From: G963701675 sp963701675
GTDB lineage: Bacteria > Planctomycetota > Planctomycetia > Gemmatales > Gemmataceae
Direction of reading: 5' to 3'
DNA length: 64,000 nt
Assembly (NCBI GenBank): GCA_963701675.1
Contig: OY969623.1
Location: forward strand, 7,440,001 to 7,504,000
Shown here: positions 1 to 9,696 of the stretch, in pieces
Numbering within the stretch: the first letter of the stretch is position 1
Layout of the letters: each line of letters starts with the position of its first letter
Position numbers and translations under genes: made by a program
The notes under the pieces: model-generated
The model's input: the letters and a program-made list of their open reading frames with translations, nothing else
The model's database searches: none
Told to the model about the DNA's origin: nothing

Positions 1-2
1 CC

Positions 3-191
3 TGGTACGAGAACTGTACGCGCTGTGTCGTGGGTGGTCTACAGAGCGATCCGGTGGTGCCCATTATTGTGCCGCTCCCGCCCGCACCGCCTGTCCCGTT
101 CGAAAAAACCCGCGAAGTTACGATCATGAACGAACGGTTGCCTTTCCGCCTCGCATTCGTGAGCCGGAGAAAGGCGCTTCCGGGGATCTAG
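3..191 (+). CDS. C-terminal end of an unidentified protein (partial)
   Basis: An open frame enters from the left edge and ends at a TAG at 189-191, giving about 62 residues. It contains a cysteine pair (ENCTRC) and a proline-rich stretch (PLPPAPPVPF). I do not recognise the family. Base composition and absence of stops fit a real gene end, but the piece is too short to be sure. Bases 192-411 hold nothing I can identify before the next start. Confidence 0.35.
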   Translation, partial: WYENCTRCVVGGLQSDPVVPIIVPLPPAPPVPFEKTREVTIMNERLPFRLAFVSRRKALPGI

Positions 192-411
192 AACTTCGCC
201 CCAATGGATTCAACCGCCGAAGAAGTGTCGGTGATACCGGTGGCCGTTGCTTGCTCCTGCAGAATACAAGCCTCGATGATTTGAATCCGCCGTCTCAAGA
301 TTCTTGCAATCCGTGGCACACCAGAGCATAATAAACTCTCCACTTTCGCTCTGACTCGTACGAAGCTTGCAATCTGGTGGACTCATTGACTTTTAACGAA
401 GGGGCTTTGCA

Positions 412-2234
412 ATGAACCTCCGGCGTCGGTCGGCGTCCGTAACCAACGTGGCTACCACTATCCTCGCTTTTGCACCGAAACTTGAAATCCTCGAAGACCG
501 CTTGCCGCCGGGCGACGCAGTGCTCGGCACGATTTGGGGTACTTCTATCCTCATGGGAGATTCCTGTTCGAGTGTTGCGGAGATCGACCCGTCCCAACCG
601 ACCGACGCGGTTGGCAAGATAGTTCCCCTTCCCGCGAGCGACAAGATATTTGCGCGAGCGCGCGAGGAGCAAACGGATGATGCGACAGATACCTCAAATG
701 CCGCCCGCCTTGAATTGACGTTTGCATTACCTTTGGGAGTCGTCCGAGAAGCTATTTCCGATCCGCTATCGGGCGGCAATCCACGGGTGCAAGCAGCACA
801 ACGTACGAGGCTGTCATCGCAGATCGTCTCGGCCGCTAAGCCTCAGTCAACGTCGACCGCGCTGACCGATGAACTGGGGCAAGCGACAAGACGGTCGCAG
901 TCCGTCGCAACTGGTTCCTCGGCGATGGTCGGTGCGGACCCCATACAACGAACTCAGGTACCGCTCATCCGCGACACCGGCGGCAACGAATTAGGTAAGC
1001 CCATCCCGTTATTTGCTGAGGGAACTAATTCGGATTACATCGAATCGACTTATCAACACATATCTCGGCTATGGGGCACGGGCACGAAATACGACCTGGG
1101 TCCGCGCTGGAGTGGCGCCCAAGGTTCCGCACGAGCGTTGACTTGGAGTCTGGTACCGGACGGCCTAAACATCCCGAACGGAATCGGCGAAGGCGCGGCG
1201 CCGAGCGAGCTTTTCAGTCGCATGGATTCGCTGTTCGCGTCCCAAGGCGGCCGCCCCACATGGATCAACCGGATCACGCAGTCCCTAAACCGCTGGACCG
1301 AATTGAGCGGCGTCACCTATACGCAAATCACGTTTGGCGGCAACGACTGGGACGACGGCGCGAGTTGGGGGAGCGCCGGCTCGGCCACGCGTGGCGACAT
1401 TCGCATCAGCATGAAGAATATTGACGGCGGTAGCGGCACCCTCGCTTATAACTCGTTTCCATCCCAGGGCGACATGGTGCTGGACCGAAGCGAGAGCTGG
1501 GCCAGCTCTTCCAACTCACACCGATTCATGCGCAACACCGTCATGCACGAAAACGGACACGGCCTTGGCCTCGACCATGTATGCTCCAACAATGCCGGTT
1601 TCCTCATGGAGCCTATCTTAAGCACAAGTTTTGACGGGCCTCGTCACGACGACATCCGCGCTATGCAGCGCCATTATGGCGACCCATTCGAGGACGATAA
1701 CACCGCCGCCACCGCCACCGACATTGGCGCTTTGGTTTCCGGCGTTCCAGTGAACAATGTCACTGACATTCCGCCGCCACTGACCGGCACGAACCCGACA
1801 AGCACATCAAACGCCAGCATCGACGCCGACGGAGAACAGGACTACTACCGATTCTCGGTCGCCGATCCCAGCCACATTAGCCTGACCGTGACGCCGTTGG
1901 GATTTACCTACAACGACAATGTTCAAAACTTCAACGGCACGTGTCAGACGGCGAATTCGACCAACAGTTTGACGCGGGCCAATCTCGACGTCCAGTTGAT
2001 CGGCTCCGACGGCAACACGGTGTTGGCAACGGCAGACACACAAGCGACCGGCCTACCGGAGTCCATTGGCGGCGCCTCCGTGGCGCTGGAACTTATTACA
2101 TCCGCGTCTATGAGGGCGATTCGCCGACGCAGTCGCAGATGTACACCTTCAGCGTCACCGCTGTCGCAAAACCGGATCGCAATCCCGTCGTGCCGAACGA
2201 AGATCCGGTGGGCCCGCCGACGGCGTTGCCGTAA
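412..2234 (+). CDS. Secreted matrixin-like zinc metalloprotease with C-terminal PPC domain (frameshifted near 2080)
   Basis: Probably an extracellular protease. The basic N-terminus followed by L-E-I-L-E-D-R-L-P-P (about residues 24-33) is the planctomycete secreted-protein motif. The zinc motif HENGHGLGLDH lies at residues 379-389 (HExxHxxGxxH), with a Met-turn (FLMEP) about ten residues later, as in matrixin/metzincin peptidases. From about residue 470 the sequence looks like a prepeptidase C-terminal (PPC) beta domain (DGEQDYYRFSVAD). The starting frame continues to 2247 as nonsense, while the PPC continuation (GTYYIRVYEGDSPTQS) is in another frame ending at 2234, so a -1 shift at about 2075-2090 splits the domain. 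A ribosome site (AAGGGG) precedes ATG 412. The shift may be a sequencing error or a real mutation. Confidence 0.8.
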
Positions 2235-2367
2235 TTCGTTTGGATGACGAACTCGCGGTTCATCATGGATTCTTGCGGGCTGTGGCTGCGGCGCCGAGGC
2301 TGCACGTGGGGGATTGCGTTTTCATCGTTTCCGTGGAGTAGTTCTACAACCATCGGCCGACGGTCTT

Positions 2368-3280
2368 ATGTCAAAGCGACGACAATCCGGCTTCACGCTG
2401 ATTGAGCTACTGGTCGTCATTGCGATCATTGGCGTTCTTATCGCCCTGTTGTTGCCGGCCGTTCAACGGGTGCGCGAGGCGGCGAATCGCGCTGGCTGCC
2501 AGAACAACCTCAAGCAAATTGGACTCGCGCTGCAAAACTATCAGCACACACACGGCAGCTTTCCGCCGGCCTTTCTCTACGTCGAGCCGGAGCAAGGTGG
2601 ACCACCTTGGTACACGGCGCCTGGCTGGGGATGGGCAGCCTTTCTCTTGCCTTATCTTGAAGCAGGGCACTTTGGCTCGAAGAATTGATTTGCAATTACC
2701 TATTGAAGACTCCGTGCATCTGGACGTGCGAACGATCCTCTTGCAGTTCTACCGGTGCCCATCCGACCGAGAGACTGCCGTCTATCCGGTGCTGAGCATG
2801 CTGGGCGTGCACGTGGCGGATGCGGCACCCATAAGCTATGCAGCGAACTATGGGTGTGGTTTGGAAATCGGTGAACACGCCGAATTTGGAAACGGGATAT
2901 TCTATCGCAACAGCAAGATTCGCGTCGCGGACATTACGGACGGTACGAGCTCGACCCTTGCGGTGGGCGAACGGGCCTCGTTGTTCGCCAGGACGCCATG
3001 GGCCGGGGCGATCAATAACGGCACCGTCATGATTACGCTCGGGGCGCCGGTGAACAGCAACATAATCGAAGAGGCGCCCGTACAGGCGATGGCAAGCGTC
3101 AACGGCTGGACGCCTCTCAATGACGCGGATTCGAATCCTTACCTCTTTTTCTCGCCGCATGGGAACATGGTAATCTTTGCCTTCGCCGATGGTTCGGTTC
3201 GGCCGATCGCCACGTCGACAAGTCTGAGTACTTTGCGCGCGCTGGCCACTCGCAGCGACGGGGATTTGCACGACTTCTAG
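2368..3280 (+). CDS. DUF1559 prepilin-like protein (frameshifted near 2668)
   Basis: A type II secretion/pilin-like protein of the planctomycete DUF1559 family. ATG 2368 gives a short basic head (MSKRRQSG), then the prepilin cleavage and helix motif (GFTLIELLVVIAIIGVLIAL) and the usual LLPAVQRVREAANR. The frame then reaches a stop at 2686-2688 after LEAGHFGSKN. The rest of the family (FYRCPSD, SYAANYG, ITDGTSSTLAVGE, FFSPHG, FADGSVR) is in the next frame and ends at 3280. One extra base near 2668 explains this: removing it reads LEAGTLARRIDLQ. Reconstructed length is about 304 residues, normal for the family. It follows the protease, which is also frameshifted, within 135 bp. Confidence 0.85.
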
Positions 3281-3281
3281 T

Positions 3282-5252
3282 CTAAATGGGAAACTCCTGC
3301 TCCCCGTTCGAGTCGAAGTCGGTCACATCGATAGGATCGGCATAGAACAAGTCCCGGCCGCTAAGGCCGGACATCAGATTGGGCTTCTCGTTGCCGATGA
3401 CGGTATTCGGATTCAACACGTAGGTGCCGTTCAGTCCGCCGCCGCGGACAATGTGGACCATCCGCTGCCGCCAGCTGAGGTCCGTGCGGGTCCATTCGGC
3501 CATGATGGCATCGATAGCGACGGGGTGGGTATCCCATACCGTGGTGCCGCCGACGAGAATGTCATCGCCGATGCCGCCGACCAGAGTGGCGGCGCTTGGT
3601 CCGGCGATCAGCAAATTCCGGCCCGTCGTGCCGCCGTTCACTGTGATGGAGATTTCGGGGAATTCGTTCTGAACCACGATGGCGTTATTGCCGGCAAGGC
3701 CATTGAGTTCAATCTGATTCACTGACTGGATCAAGCCGGCATATTGAATCACGCCATTAACGCGCACCTCAAGGAAATTGGGATTCGCGGTGGTCCTACG
3801 AAGGACGATGCGATCGTCGGTGGGCCCTATATCATCGCCGTTGACGACGAGCTTGTTGGCCCCAGTCGTGCTCACGAAGGCGGCCTTGGCGGTATAGGAT
3901 TCCAGATCAGCCGTGTAGGTGCCCGGCGAAGCGCCACGGTTGTCCGACCAGAAGCCGTGCATCGTGCCGTTGTGCACATCGAAACCGGTGTAGTCCAGGA
4001 ACTCACCGCCGTAGTTGGCCAGGAGGGCCTTCGAGCGCTGCGTGGCAATATCGACCTTGCTCGGGAACGTCAGGCCTCCGTCGAAGCTGCTAGCGACGCG
4101 CGTCGTCGATGAGGCGGTATCGGCGTTGCCGTCATTGGTCTTGTAGAGAACATTGACGCTGCCTGAGGACTGATCGACGGCAACCCATGGGTGAAACTCA
4201 CTTGTCGGCAGATTGTCGACGTTTCCGGCCGCTCCTGTGTTGGTCCAGGTGGTGCCCTGGTCGTCCGAATAACTGAGGTACACGTCGATATTCGAACCGG
4301 CGACGCGATCGTTGAATGCAACATAAACGCGACCATGATTTGGTCCGCCCGTGCGGTCCACATCAATGGTCGGATTGTTGTAAATGCCGCGTCGAGACTG
4401 CGGCGGGATGGAAAACTGCGTCAAATGCCCGGTCAAGACCCGCACGGTCTTGATCGAGTTCCAGCCGGCCGGGCCCCACAGGCCGTCGGGGTCGGTGCGC
4501 ATCTTAATTCGGCCGTCGGTGATGTTCTGCCAGGCGACGTAGAGTTCGCCATTGGGACCAGCGACGGGGCCGGCATAAAACCCAGTGCCGCCGGTCATAA
4601 CCGCCGGCGTCCACGTGTTGCCGCCGTCTTTCGAACCGACCACGCCAATGTCGGCATTGCTCTGGTCCCAGGTGATGTAGATGGCTGGATCACTCGAGCC
4701 CGGCCCGGACGGCCCGGTGCCCAAATACGGCTTATCGACAAAGCTCGATGAATGAGCGAGCCGAAAGTCGCTGGTCGGGAACGTGACACCACCGTCCGTG
4801 CTTTTGCCGACAACGAGTTTGTACGAGCCAGGGACCGAGGCGCAATAGCCGATAAACAGATTCCCTTTGGAATCGAACATGACCGTTGGATCGAAACGGA
4901 AGTCGGAATTCAGGCCGTCTTGAGCGTCGCTAATGACATTACGCGTCCAGCTCGCTCCGCCGTCCAAGCTGTAAAAGACCTGTATAGTGTTGAAGTTACT
5001 GTTGTAATCATGGCTAAACCCAACCACGTTGAGCGGATTGGTGGGGTTGATCGCCACGGTCATCTCGCTCTCTCCGGTCGCCGCGCTATTGCTAACATTG
5101 ACGTCGGCATACGGAACCAGAGTCTGCGGCCCGCTCAGAAGGAGCTTTGCCGACAACAGCCGGCGGTCTTCGAGCGCCTCAATGGCGAGCGGCCGACTTT
5201 GGTTAGACCGATGTATCTTGTTATTTCCAGACCTTCGTGACGCTAGCTTCAT
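3282..5252 (-). CDS. Secreted sialidase-like (BNR-type) beta-propeller protein
   Basis: Start chosen at 5252 because GAGGAG lies about eight bases upstream; a longer reading to 5453 has no ribosome site. The protein has about 656 residues. The N-terminus is basic and carries I-E-A-L-E-D-R-R-L-L-S, the planctomycete surface-protein motif. The body has repeated BNR/Asp-box-like motifs (SLDGGASWT, STDGGVTFP, SKDGGNTWT, SDDQGTTWT, SFDGGLTFP), as in sialidase-type propellers. No sialidase catalytic set could be confirmed, so binding or structural roles are equally possible. The C-terminus has a GGIGDDILVGG segment resembling RTX-type calcium-binding repeats. The gene converges with the DUF1559 gene, one base apart. 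Confidence 0.8.
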   Translation of the reverse strand: MKLASRRSGNNKIHRSNQSRPLAIEALEDRRLLSAKLLLSGPQTLVPYADVNVSNSAATGESEMTVAINPTNPLNVVGFSHDYNSNFNTIQVFYSLDGGASWTRNVISDAQDGLNSDFRFDPTVMFDSKGNLFIGYCASVPGSYKLVVGKSTDGGVTFPTSDFRLAHSSSFVDKPYLGTGPSGPGSSDPAIYITWDQSNADIGVVGSKDGGNTWTPAVMTGGTGFYAGPVAGPNGELYVAWQNITDGRIKMRTDPDGLWGPAGWNSIKTVRVLTGHLTQFSIPPQSRRGIYNNPTIDVDRTGGPNHGRVYVAFNDRVAGSNIDVYLSYSDDQGTTWTNTGAAGNVDNLPTSEFHPWVAVDQSSGSVNVLYKTNDGNADTASSTTRVASSFDGGLTFPSKVDIATQRSKALLANYGGEFLDYTGFDVHNGTMHGFWSDNRGASPGTYTADLESYTAKAAFVSTTGANKLVVNGDDIGPTDDRIVLRRTTANPNFLEVRVNGVIQYAGLIQSVNQIELNGLAGNNAIVVQNEFPEISITVNGGTTGRNLLIAGPSAATLVGGIGDDILVGGTTVWDTHPVAIDAIMAEWTRTDLSWRQRMVHIVRGGGLNGTYVLNPNTVIGNEKPNLMSGLSGRDLFYADPIDVTDFDSNGEQEFPI

Positions 5253-5715
5253 AATAAAACTCCTCTTGATCCTCTTGATTGATGCTGCCTGCCGGGCCGA
5301 GACCAAATAAGCCGTATCTCGTAGTTTGATGGCAACGGACATTGGATTCAACAAAATGACAGGAAAAAAAATCGAGTCTACTGGCTGGTCGCGGGCGTCA
5401 CTTCTGTGGAAGGTGTCGGCCTCCGCTTCAGATCCGCTTCGCGAAGGCGGCATGACCGATGGTGGTACGCTGCACCATTAGGTCGTAGAGGCTCTCCCGT
5501 TCCGGCCACAACAACGAGTGCAAAGATCGGTAGACCACTACAGCGACCTCGTGCCATTAGGCTCGTCGCTGGACTCAGCTAAGTCCTGGACAAGCACTGA
5601 TCGCCCTATAACTGACAACCGCTTGTACGTGTACCTCGGCTGAATTGAAACATGTTCCGACGTGAACTGTGTCGACACACGTCGAACATGGTGTCGATTG
5701 TCTGACTGCACGTCC
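5253..5715. other. Intergenic, no gene seen
   Basis: About 460 bases between two minus-strand genes. Short open frames exist on both strands, but none has a ribosome site and a protein-like sequence together. The stretch next to 5252 serves as the leader of the downstream gene. Confidence 0.5.
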
Positions 5716-6786
5716 TTAGGGAGCCTTTGCACCGCCGCCTTGGATAGTAATTATTCCCTTGGTAACAGCGCCCAGGCCGACACTTATCGGAGCAAGCGCG
5801 CCCTGTCCGGCGGGGGCTGAAACTGTTGAAGGTTCCGTGAAAGTACCGAACGTTTCTTTCAACCCCGCAAAGTCAAACAGGAAATTTCCGCCGGTGGATG
5901 CGGCGCTTATGCCGGCGCCAGGCTCCTGTAATATCTCCACGGCTCCGGCGAAGGAACTCAGTTGCGTGAATTTTTTGGTCTTGAAATCCACAGGCGCACC
6001 CTCGGTCACCGGCGTCTTGGCGCTTGAAGCGCCTGGTACGATAGAGATTGCAGCGCTGGGAAGGCCGAATCCGGTAGTTACTGCGCTAAAAGTGGCTTTC
6101 GGCCCGGCAGGTAGTTCCGTAATCTCGAATACCAAGTTGATGGTGATTGAGCTTGTTTGGGTAGGCCCAGGCAGCGGTATGGCGGCAACGCTGCCCGATT
6201 TGATTTGAATTCGCCAACGAGTGCCCTTTTCCGCTGGTGGGGGCGGCGTCGGTGCGGGCTTCGGCTCCGGTTTCTTCGGCGGAACAATGGTCTCCGCGGT
6301 GAATATCTCGATTCGTCTATTCTTCCTCATCTCGGCTTCGGTTAATGGACGGCCCGGAGTAGGGGCCTTCTCCCGAAACTGACTGCCGAAGCCCTTTGAG
6401 GTGAAGAATATCTTCTTAGCTACCAGATCGCCGCCGGGTTGTCTAATGATCTCGGACAGTATGACGTTGCGCGCCGAATCCGCCCGCTGTTGGCTGACTT
6501 TTCTCTCGAATTCCGTTCGTGCATTGCCCTTGGGCGTGCGCAAGGCCACATCGGCATGGCCACGCACTAAGAATGAGACGATCGGCTGGTTCGTTTTGTG
6601 GCTGTTTACGATCTTGATAGCAAGCTCCTTGACCTTTTTTTGGTCTTCCGGCTTCAGATCCTTGACCGAAGTAGCGAATTCCGGATAACCATCGATCCGC
6701 AATAACGCCTCCGTGAAATTGGGAAGCACGTCGAGAAACCGAATCGCGAGGAATGGATTCGATAGTATGAATGGCGGAAAAAGCAT
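5716..6786 (-). CDS. OmpA-family C-terminal-like domain protein with proline-rich linker
   Basis: Start at 6786 is supported by AAGGAG seven bases upstream. The first half has the OmpA/MotB peptidoglycan-binding pattern: VRGHADVALR, then SQQRADSARNVIL, then FTSKGFGSQ, then R-K-N-R-R-I-E-I-F. This domain usually holds envelope proteins to peptidoglycan. It is followed by a proline/lysine linker (PPKKPEPKPAPTPPPP) and about 160 residues of small, beta-prone sequence I do not recognise. No clear signal peptide is seen; the N-terminus is only moderately hydrophobic. The OmpA-like domain near the N-terminus, rather than at the C-terminus, is unusual. Confidence 0.7.
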   Translation of the reverse strand: MLFPPFILSNPFLAIRFLDVLPNFTEALLRIDGYPEFATSVKDLKPEDQKKVKELAIKIVNSHKTNQPIVSFLVRGHADVALRTPKGNARTEFERKVSQQRADSARNVILSEIIRQPGGDLVAKKIFFTSKGFGSQFREKAPTPGRPLTEAEMRKNRRIEIFTAETIVPPKKPEPKPAPTPPPPAEKGTRWRIQIKSGSVAAIPLPGPTQTSSITINLVFEITELPAGPKATFSAVTTGFGLPSAAISIVPGASSAKTPVTEGAPVDFKTKKFTQLSSFAGAVEILQEPGAGISAASTGGNFLFDFAGLKETFGTFTEPSTVSAPAGQGALAPISVGLGAVTKGIITIQGGGAKAP

Positions 6787-7433
6787 GGGAAGACTCCTTG
6801 TTGGACGGCCGTGAAACTGAGCATTTATGGATGGCCAGATGCGCTGATCGGGCCACACCGAACTGAACCCACTTCTACCTTCACTAGCGCGTTTGGTGGG
6901 TCAGATGTCTCACCAAGAAATGAGAAAAGAAGAAAAAACGCAGGTAAGGCTGCGGCTGGCACGTTGAGCGCACTCGAACCCGTTGTTGAGAGTATGTCGT
7001 ACTGGTGTTGGCCGAGAGTTGGCCTTGAGTTCTTAAAGAAGCTCTGCTTTTGCGTTCAAGGTGTGGGACTGGGGCGAGACTTAGCGTAGTTCGCATTTCG
7101 GTGATTTTGCGAAGCGCGACCTTTGAGTCGACTGTTCCTGGCTTTCGCAATTCTCATATCCAGCGTCTCCTCTGAACAAGCGGGCTGTGCAACTCACAGG
7201 CGTTGCTCCGCCCGTTTTTTCTTGCATTTGATTCCCGTGGCGTTACACTCGAAGCCGGTTAGCCAATTTTATTAAGCCACAGTCAGCTAGGCTGGGCCGG
7301 TGGCGAGTTAGCCCCGGAGCCATTTGTCCTTCATTAGAAAATATGCAACAACGCCGAGAAAACTACCCGTGCCGCCCTATCGCAGACTTACACACTCTGA
7401 AATGTGAATTAACAACTGGGTCCGCGATTTCGA
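6787..7433. other. Intergenic, no gene seen
   Basis: About 650 bases with no convincing coding frame or RNA gene. It marks the left border of a region rich in gene fragments. Confidence 0.5.
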
Positions 7434-7529
7434 ATGACATTCGGGGAGCCGATCAATGCATCAAAAACGCTCAAGCACGCGGGCATTAACGTCCAGAACA
7501 CGGAGAACATCGTCTTCGAGGGCTTATAG
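7434..7529 (+). pseudogene. Possible 3' remnant of a D-3-phosphoglycerate dehydrogenase-type ACT domain
   Basis: A 31-codon frame ending at TAG 7527-7529 reads ...LKHAGINVQNTENIVFEG, which resembles the end of ACT domains in 2-hydroxyacid/phosphoglycerate dehydrogenases (GINVEEMENxxFEGA pattern). No upstream part is present. The match is short, so this is tentative. Confidence 0.3.
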
Positions 7530-7735
7530 GCTTCGTGCCTTGCGAAAGTTCTGCACGGTTTCCAACGCATCTTCATCAGCCGAAAGTTTCTCAAACAAAT
7601 CACGAAGTGCGTTGTCGATGCGCTGATGATCGTCAATACCCACAGAATTGCTAATCAGGTTATCGATATCCGCTCTGAGCGCGGTCACCGAGGCTTCATA
7701 ATGTTTCTCAGTTCCGAGTACAGTTTCGGGTCGCG
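7524..7735 (-). pseudogene. Unidentified C-terminal gene fragment
   Basis: A minus-strand frame of about 70 codons ends at 7524-7526 with helix-rich sequence (LRADIDNLISNS, RIDNALRDLFEKL, ALETVQNFRKARSL). It looks protein-like, but no start or upstream portion is visible and it runs into the reductase fragment at about 7690 in another frame. Family unknown. Confidence 0.3.
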
Positions 7736-7819
7736 GTCGTCACCCAATCCGCCGAGGTAGAAGATGCGCCGGACACCAGCCTTCATTGCGGCGCGGCTAA
7801 AGTTCAACCCGCGCGACTG
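7685..7819 (-). pseudogene. Fragment of an NAD(P)-binding atypical SDR (NmrA-like) protein
   Basis: The minus-strand frame from about 7819 to TGA 7685-7687 reads NFSRAAMKAGVRRIFYLGGL then GDDRDPKLYSEL. This is the strand-4 region of atypical short-chain dehydrogenase/NAD(P)H-binding proteins (AAxxAGVxRIIYLGGLGDD). Neither the nucleotide-binding N-terminus nor the C-terminal half is present, so this is an internal remnant. Confidence 0.5.
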
Positions 7820-8034
7820 GCGGGCTGAAGGTCTCAACCAAGGAGTGGCAGACGGGCAAGGATGTGGTGTACGACGGAACGTACAAGCTCGACGGGGAGA
7901 AGGTTCTGATCACCCTGCGGATAGATGACGAGGATTCGGTAAAGCCCCCCGCCGCGATCCGAACCGTCACCGCCGACCACTTGGTTTTGGTCGTCGAGCA
8001 GGACGACGTGGTGGAGTTCGAGCGGGCGAAGTGA
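7801..8034 (+). pseudogene. 3' fragment of a small secreted planctomycete protein (TIGR03066-like)
   Basis: The frame after a stop at 7798-7800 reads KEWQTGKDVVYDGTYKLDGE, VLITLRIDDED and DHLVLVVEQDDVVEFERAK, ending at TGA 8032-8034. The alternating pattern (Y-x-L-D-G-D-K-x-x-V-T, then D-x-L-V-L...E-F-x-R) matches lipocalin-like small proteins frequent in Gemmata relatives. Start and signal peptide are missing; the fragment begins exactly where the opposite-strand reductase fragment lies, so this is a rearrangement junction. Confidence 0.45.
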
Positions 8035-8192
8035 GCATTCGGGCCGCGCCGCGGGGACCGAACCCTCCTATGGCCCGACTTTCTGCCCTAATCGCTTTGA
8101 ATCGGGAGAACGGGAAACGGTTGACAAATGATGCGGGCTATACCAAAGGACAGCGAGTGCAGCAAGCCAAGCGCCGCTGTCGGCTGGCTTCA

Positions 8193-8927
8193 TCAACGAA
8201 ACCGGTACAGATGCTGCCGGAGCCGAATCCGCGAGCCGGCGTCGGCTTCCAGCGCCGCGATCTCGGTCGTGTTGTCGGGGGCGATCGGGCGGAGCCAGTC
8301 CACCCACAGCCGCCAGCCGTCGGTCAGCGTGTCGGCGGTTTCGATGTCCAGGATGCCGGTCCGCCCCCAATGCCGCGCCCACCAAGCCGCCGTGTGGAAA
8401 CACCACGGCTGATCCTGTGCCCACCACTCCCGAAGGTGCGCCGGAATCTCGCCGCCCATCTCGCCTGTCAGCCCCACCTGAGCGATGCCAACCGGACCGC
8501 CCGGCTTGACGAAGCGGGCGAGGTAATTGAGGTACATGTCGTCCGTGCCGTAATAGATGTAGGAATCGATCGACACGACAGCGTCAAAGAACTCCGTGGC
8601 GAACGGCAGCGCCCGCGCGTCGGCGTGGATGGGGAAGACGCCGTCCTCGAACCCGGCGTCGCGGACGCGGCGGAGATTTTCCGAGGGGTTGAACCAGAGA
8701 TCGGCGGCCCAGACCTGCACGCCGAATTCGCTGCGCAGAAAGATCGAGGACATCGCCCGACCGCAGCCTAAGTCCAGCACCCGCATGCCGGGCCTCAGGT
8801 CGAGCGCCTCGGCCAGCCACTCGGTCAGCCACAGGGCGTTGGCCGCGCTGCTGGCGCTGGCGAGCACCCATTCGGGGTGGTAGCCCGAGGCGCGGGGGAA
8901 CCGGTCGCAGATCAACCGCCCGTCCAT
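8193..8927 (-). CDS. Class I SAM-dependent methyltransferase
   Basis: A 244-residue protein. Motif I (VLDLGCGRAMSS, residues 50-61) binds S-adenosylmethionine; an acidic residue ends the next strand (VWAADLWF), and ADARALPF plus FFDAVVSIDSYIYYG fit motifs II-III. Such proteins methylate small molecules or lipids; the substrate cannot be read here. The size and the YYGTDDMYL and KPGGPVGI segments resemble the cyclopropane synthase/sarcosine-methyltransferase-like group. A weak GAGGG lies upstream of ATG 8927. It appears to be the only intact enzyme gene in a fragment-rich region, so it may be a transferred or surviving gene. Confidence 0.75.
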   Translation of the reverse strand: MDGRLICDRFPRASGYHPEWVLASASSAANALWLTEWLAEALDLRPGMRVLDLGCGRAMSSIFLRSEFGVQVWAADLWFNPSENLRRVRDAGFEDGVFPIHADARALPFATEFFDAVVSIDSYIYYGTDDMYLNYLARFVKPGGPVGIAQVGLTGEMGGEIPAHLREWWAQDQPWCFHTAAWWARHWGRTGILDIETADTLTDGWRLWVDWLRPIAPDNTTEIAALEADAGSRIRLRQHLYRFR

Positions 8928-9023
8928 GTTGACGCGCCCTCAAGTGGCCGAACGACCCCGCTTACCTGCCCGGCCCGCTCAGTGAGCTACACTTCCCGAA
9001 AAGCGCTGGGCGTGGCACGCTAC

Positions 9024-9629
9024 TCACCCGGCAGCCGGTCGCCGGTTCGCCAACGGCCCGGGACGACGAATGTCCCCCGCCATAAGCCACGCTTGTTCTC
9101 GCGCCAGGATCTCAAAGCCGTCCATTCCCTCATGATCGGAGATTGCCCACCCGTTGCGCACCATTTCTATGTTCAGACAGGTTTCGCCGACGAACGCGGA
9201 CCCGCCACGCATCTTCTTGCCGTCGACGTTTTCCCGATGGACGATGCACTTCACGCTACGGTCGCCGATCAGCTTCCGGAGGAACTCAGCCGCGTCCTTG
9301 CCGCACGGGTAGAACTTGCCGTCGATTAACCCCTTCTGTTCCAACTCCGGGGCCTCCATCATCCCATCGAGACGGACCTCGCTCCCGTCTTCGTAGGCGA
9401 CGGTGTGGGCCGCGAGCACCTTGACCTTGCCACTGATCCGAACCCACGTCCGTTTCTCGGGGCGAAACGCGATGCCCCCTCGGACCTCGTCCTTGACGGT
9501 GCGGGTAACGGAGAAGATGTCGCCGCTTGTGGCCCAGTTGGGAATGGCGGCGGCTTTGTCGAGCTTGCAGACGGCGAAGGTGCCTGCAAGCTTAATCAAC
9601 AATAGACGGAGGCGGGTTGGCTCGGTCAT
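9024..9629 (-). CDS. Chimeric protein: truncated ACT-like head joined to thermonuclease-like domain
   Basis: ATG 9629 (MTEPTRLRL) is preferred; an in-frame start five codons earlier is possible. The first 45 residues (LAGTFAVCKLDKAAAIPNW, TSGDIFSVTRT) match the opening of small ACT-domain proteins, then the family pattern stops. The rest resembles a staphylococcal-nuclease-like domain: a VRLDGM-APE-like segment (EVRLDGMMEAPELEQKG), AAEFLRKLIGDRSVKC, VGETCLNIEMVRNGWAIS, ILAREQAWL. The usual catalytic Arg/Glu/Arg set is only partly recognisable, so nuclease activity is doubtful. It reads as a fusion made by rearrangement. Confidence 0.55.
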   Translation of the reverse strand: MTEPTRLRLLLIKLAGTFAVCKLDKAAAIPNWATSGDIFSVTRTVKDEVRGGIAFRPEKRTWVRISGKVKVLAAHTVAYEDGSEVRLDGMMEAPELEQKGLIDGKFYPCGKDAAEFLRKLIGDRSVKCIVHRENVDGKKMRGGSAFVGETCLNIEMVRNGWAISDHEGMDGFEILAREQAWLMAGDIRRPGPLANRRPAAG

Positions 9630-9696
9630 TTTCTTTGCCCCCAAAGCGAACCTTCGTTACTGCCGTCGTGTCCAGGCCAGGAATCGTCGTCCCAGC

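Noticed and set aside
2838..3271. Frames antisense to the DUF1559 gene
   Set aside because: They have no ribosome site, and the DUF1559 frame explains the region.
8031..8771. A 246-residue plus-strand frame
   Set aside because: It is antisense to the methyltransferase and has the arginine/proline-rich look of a shadow frame.
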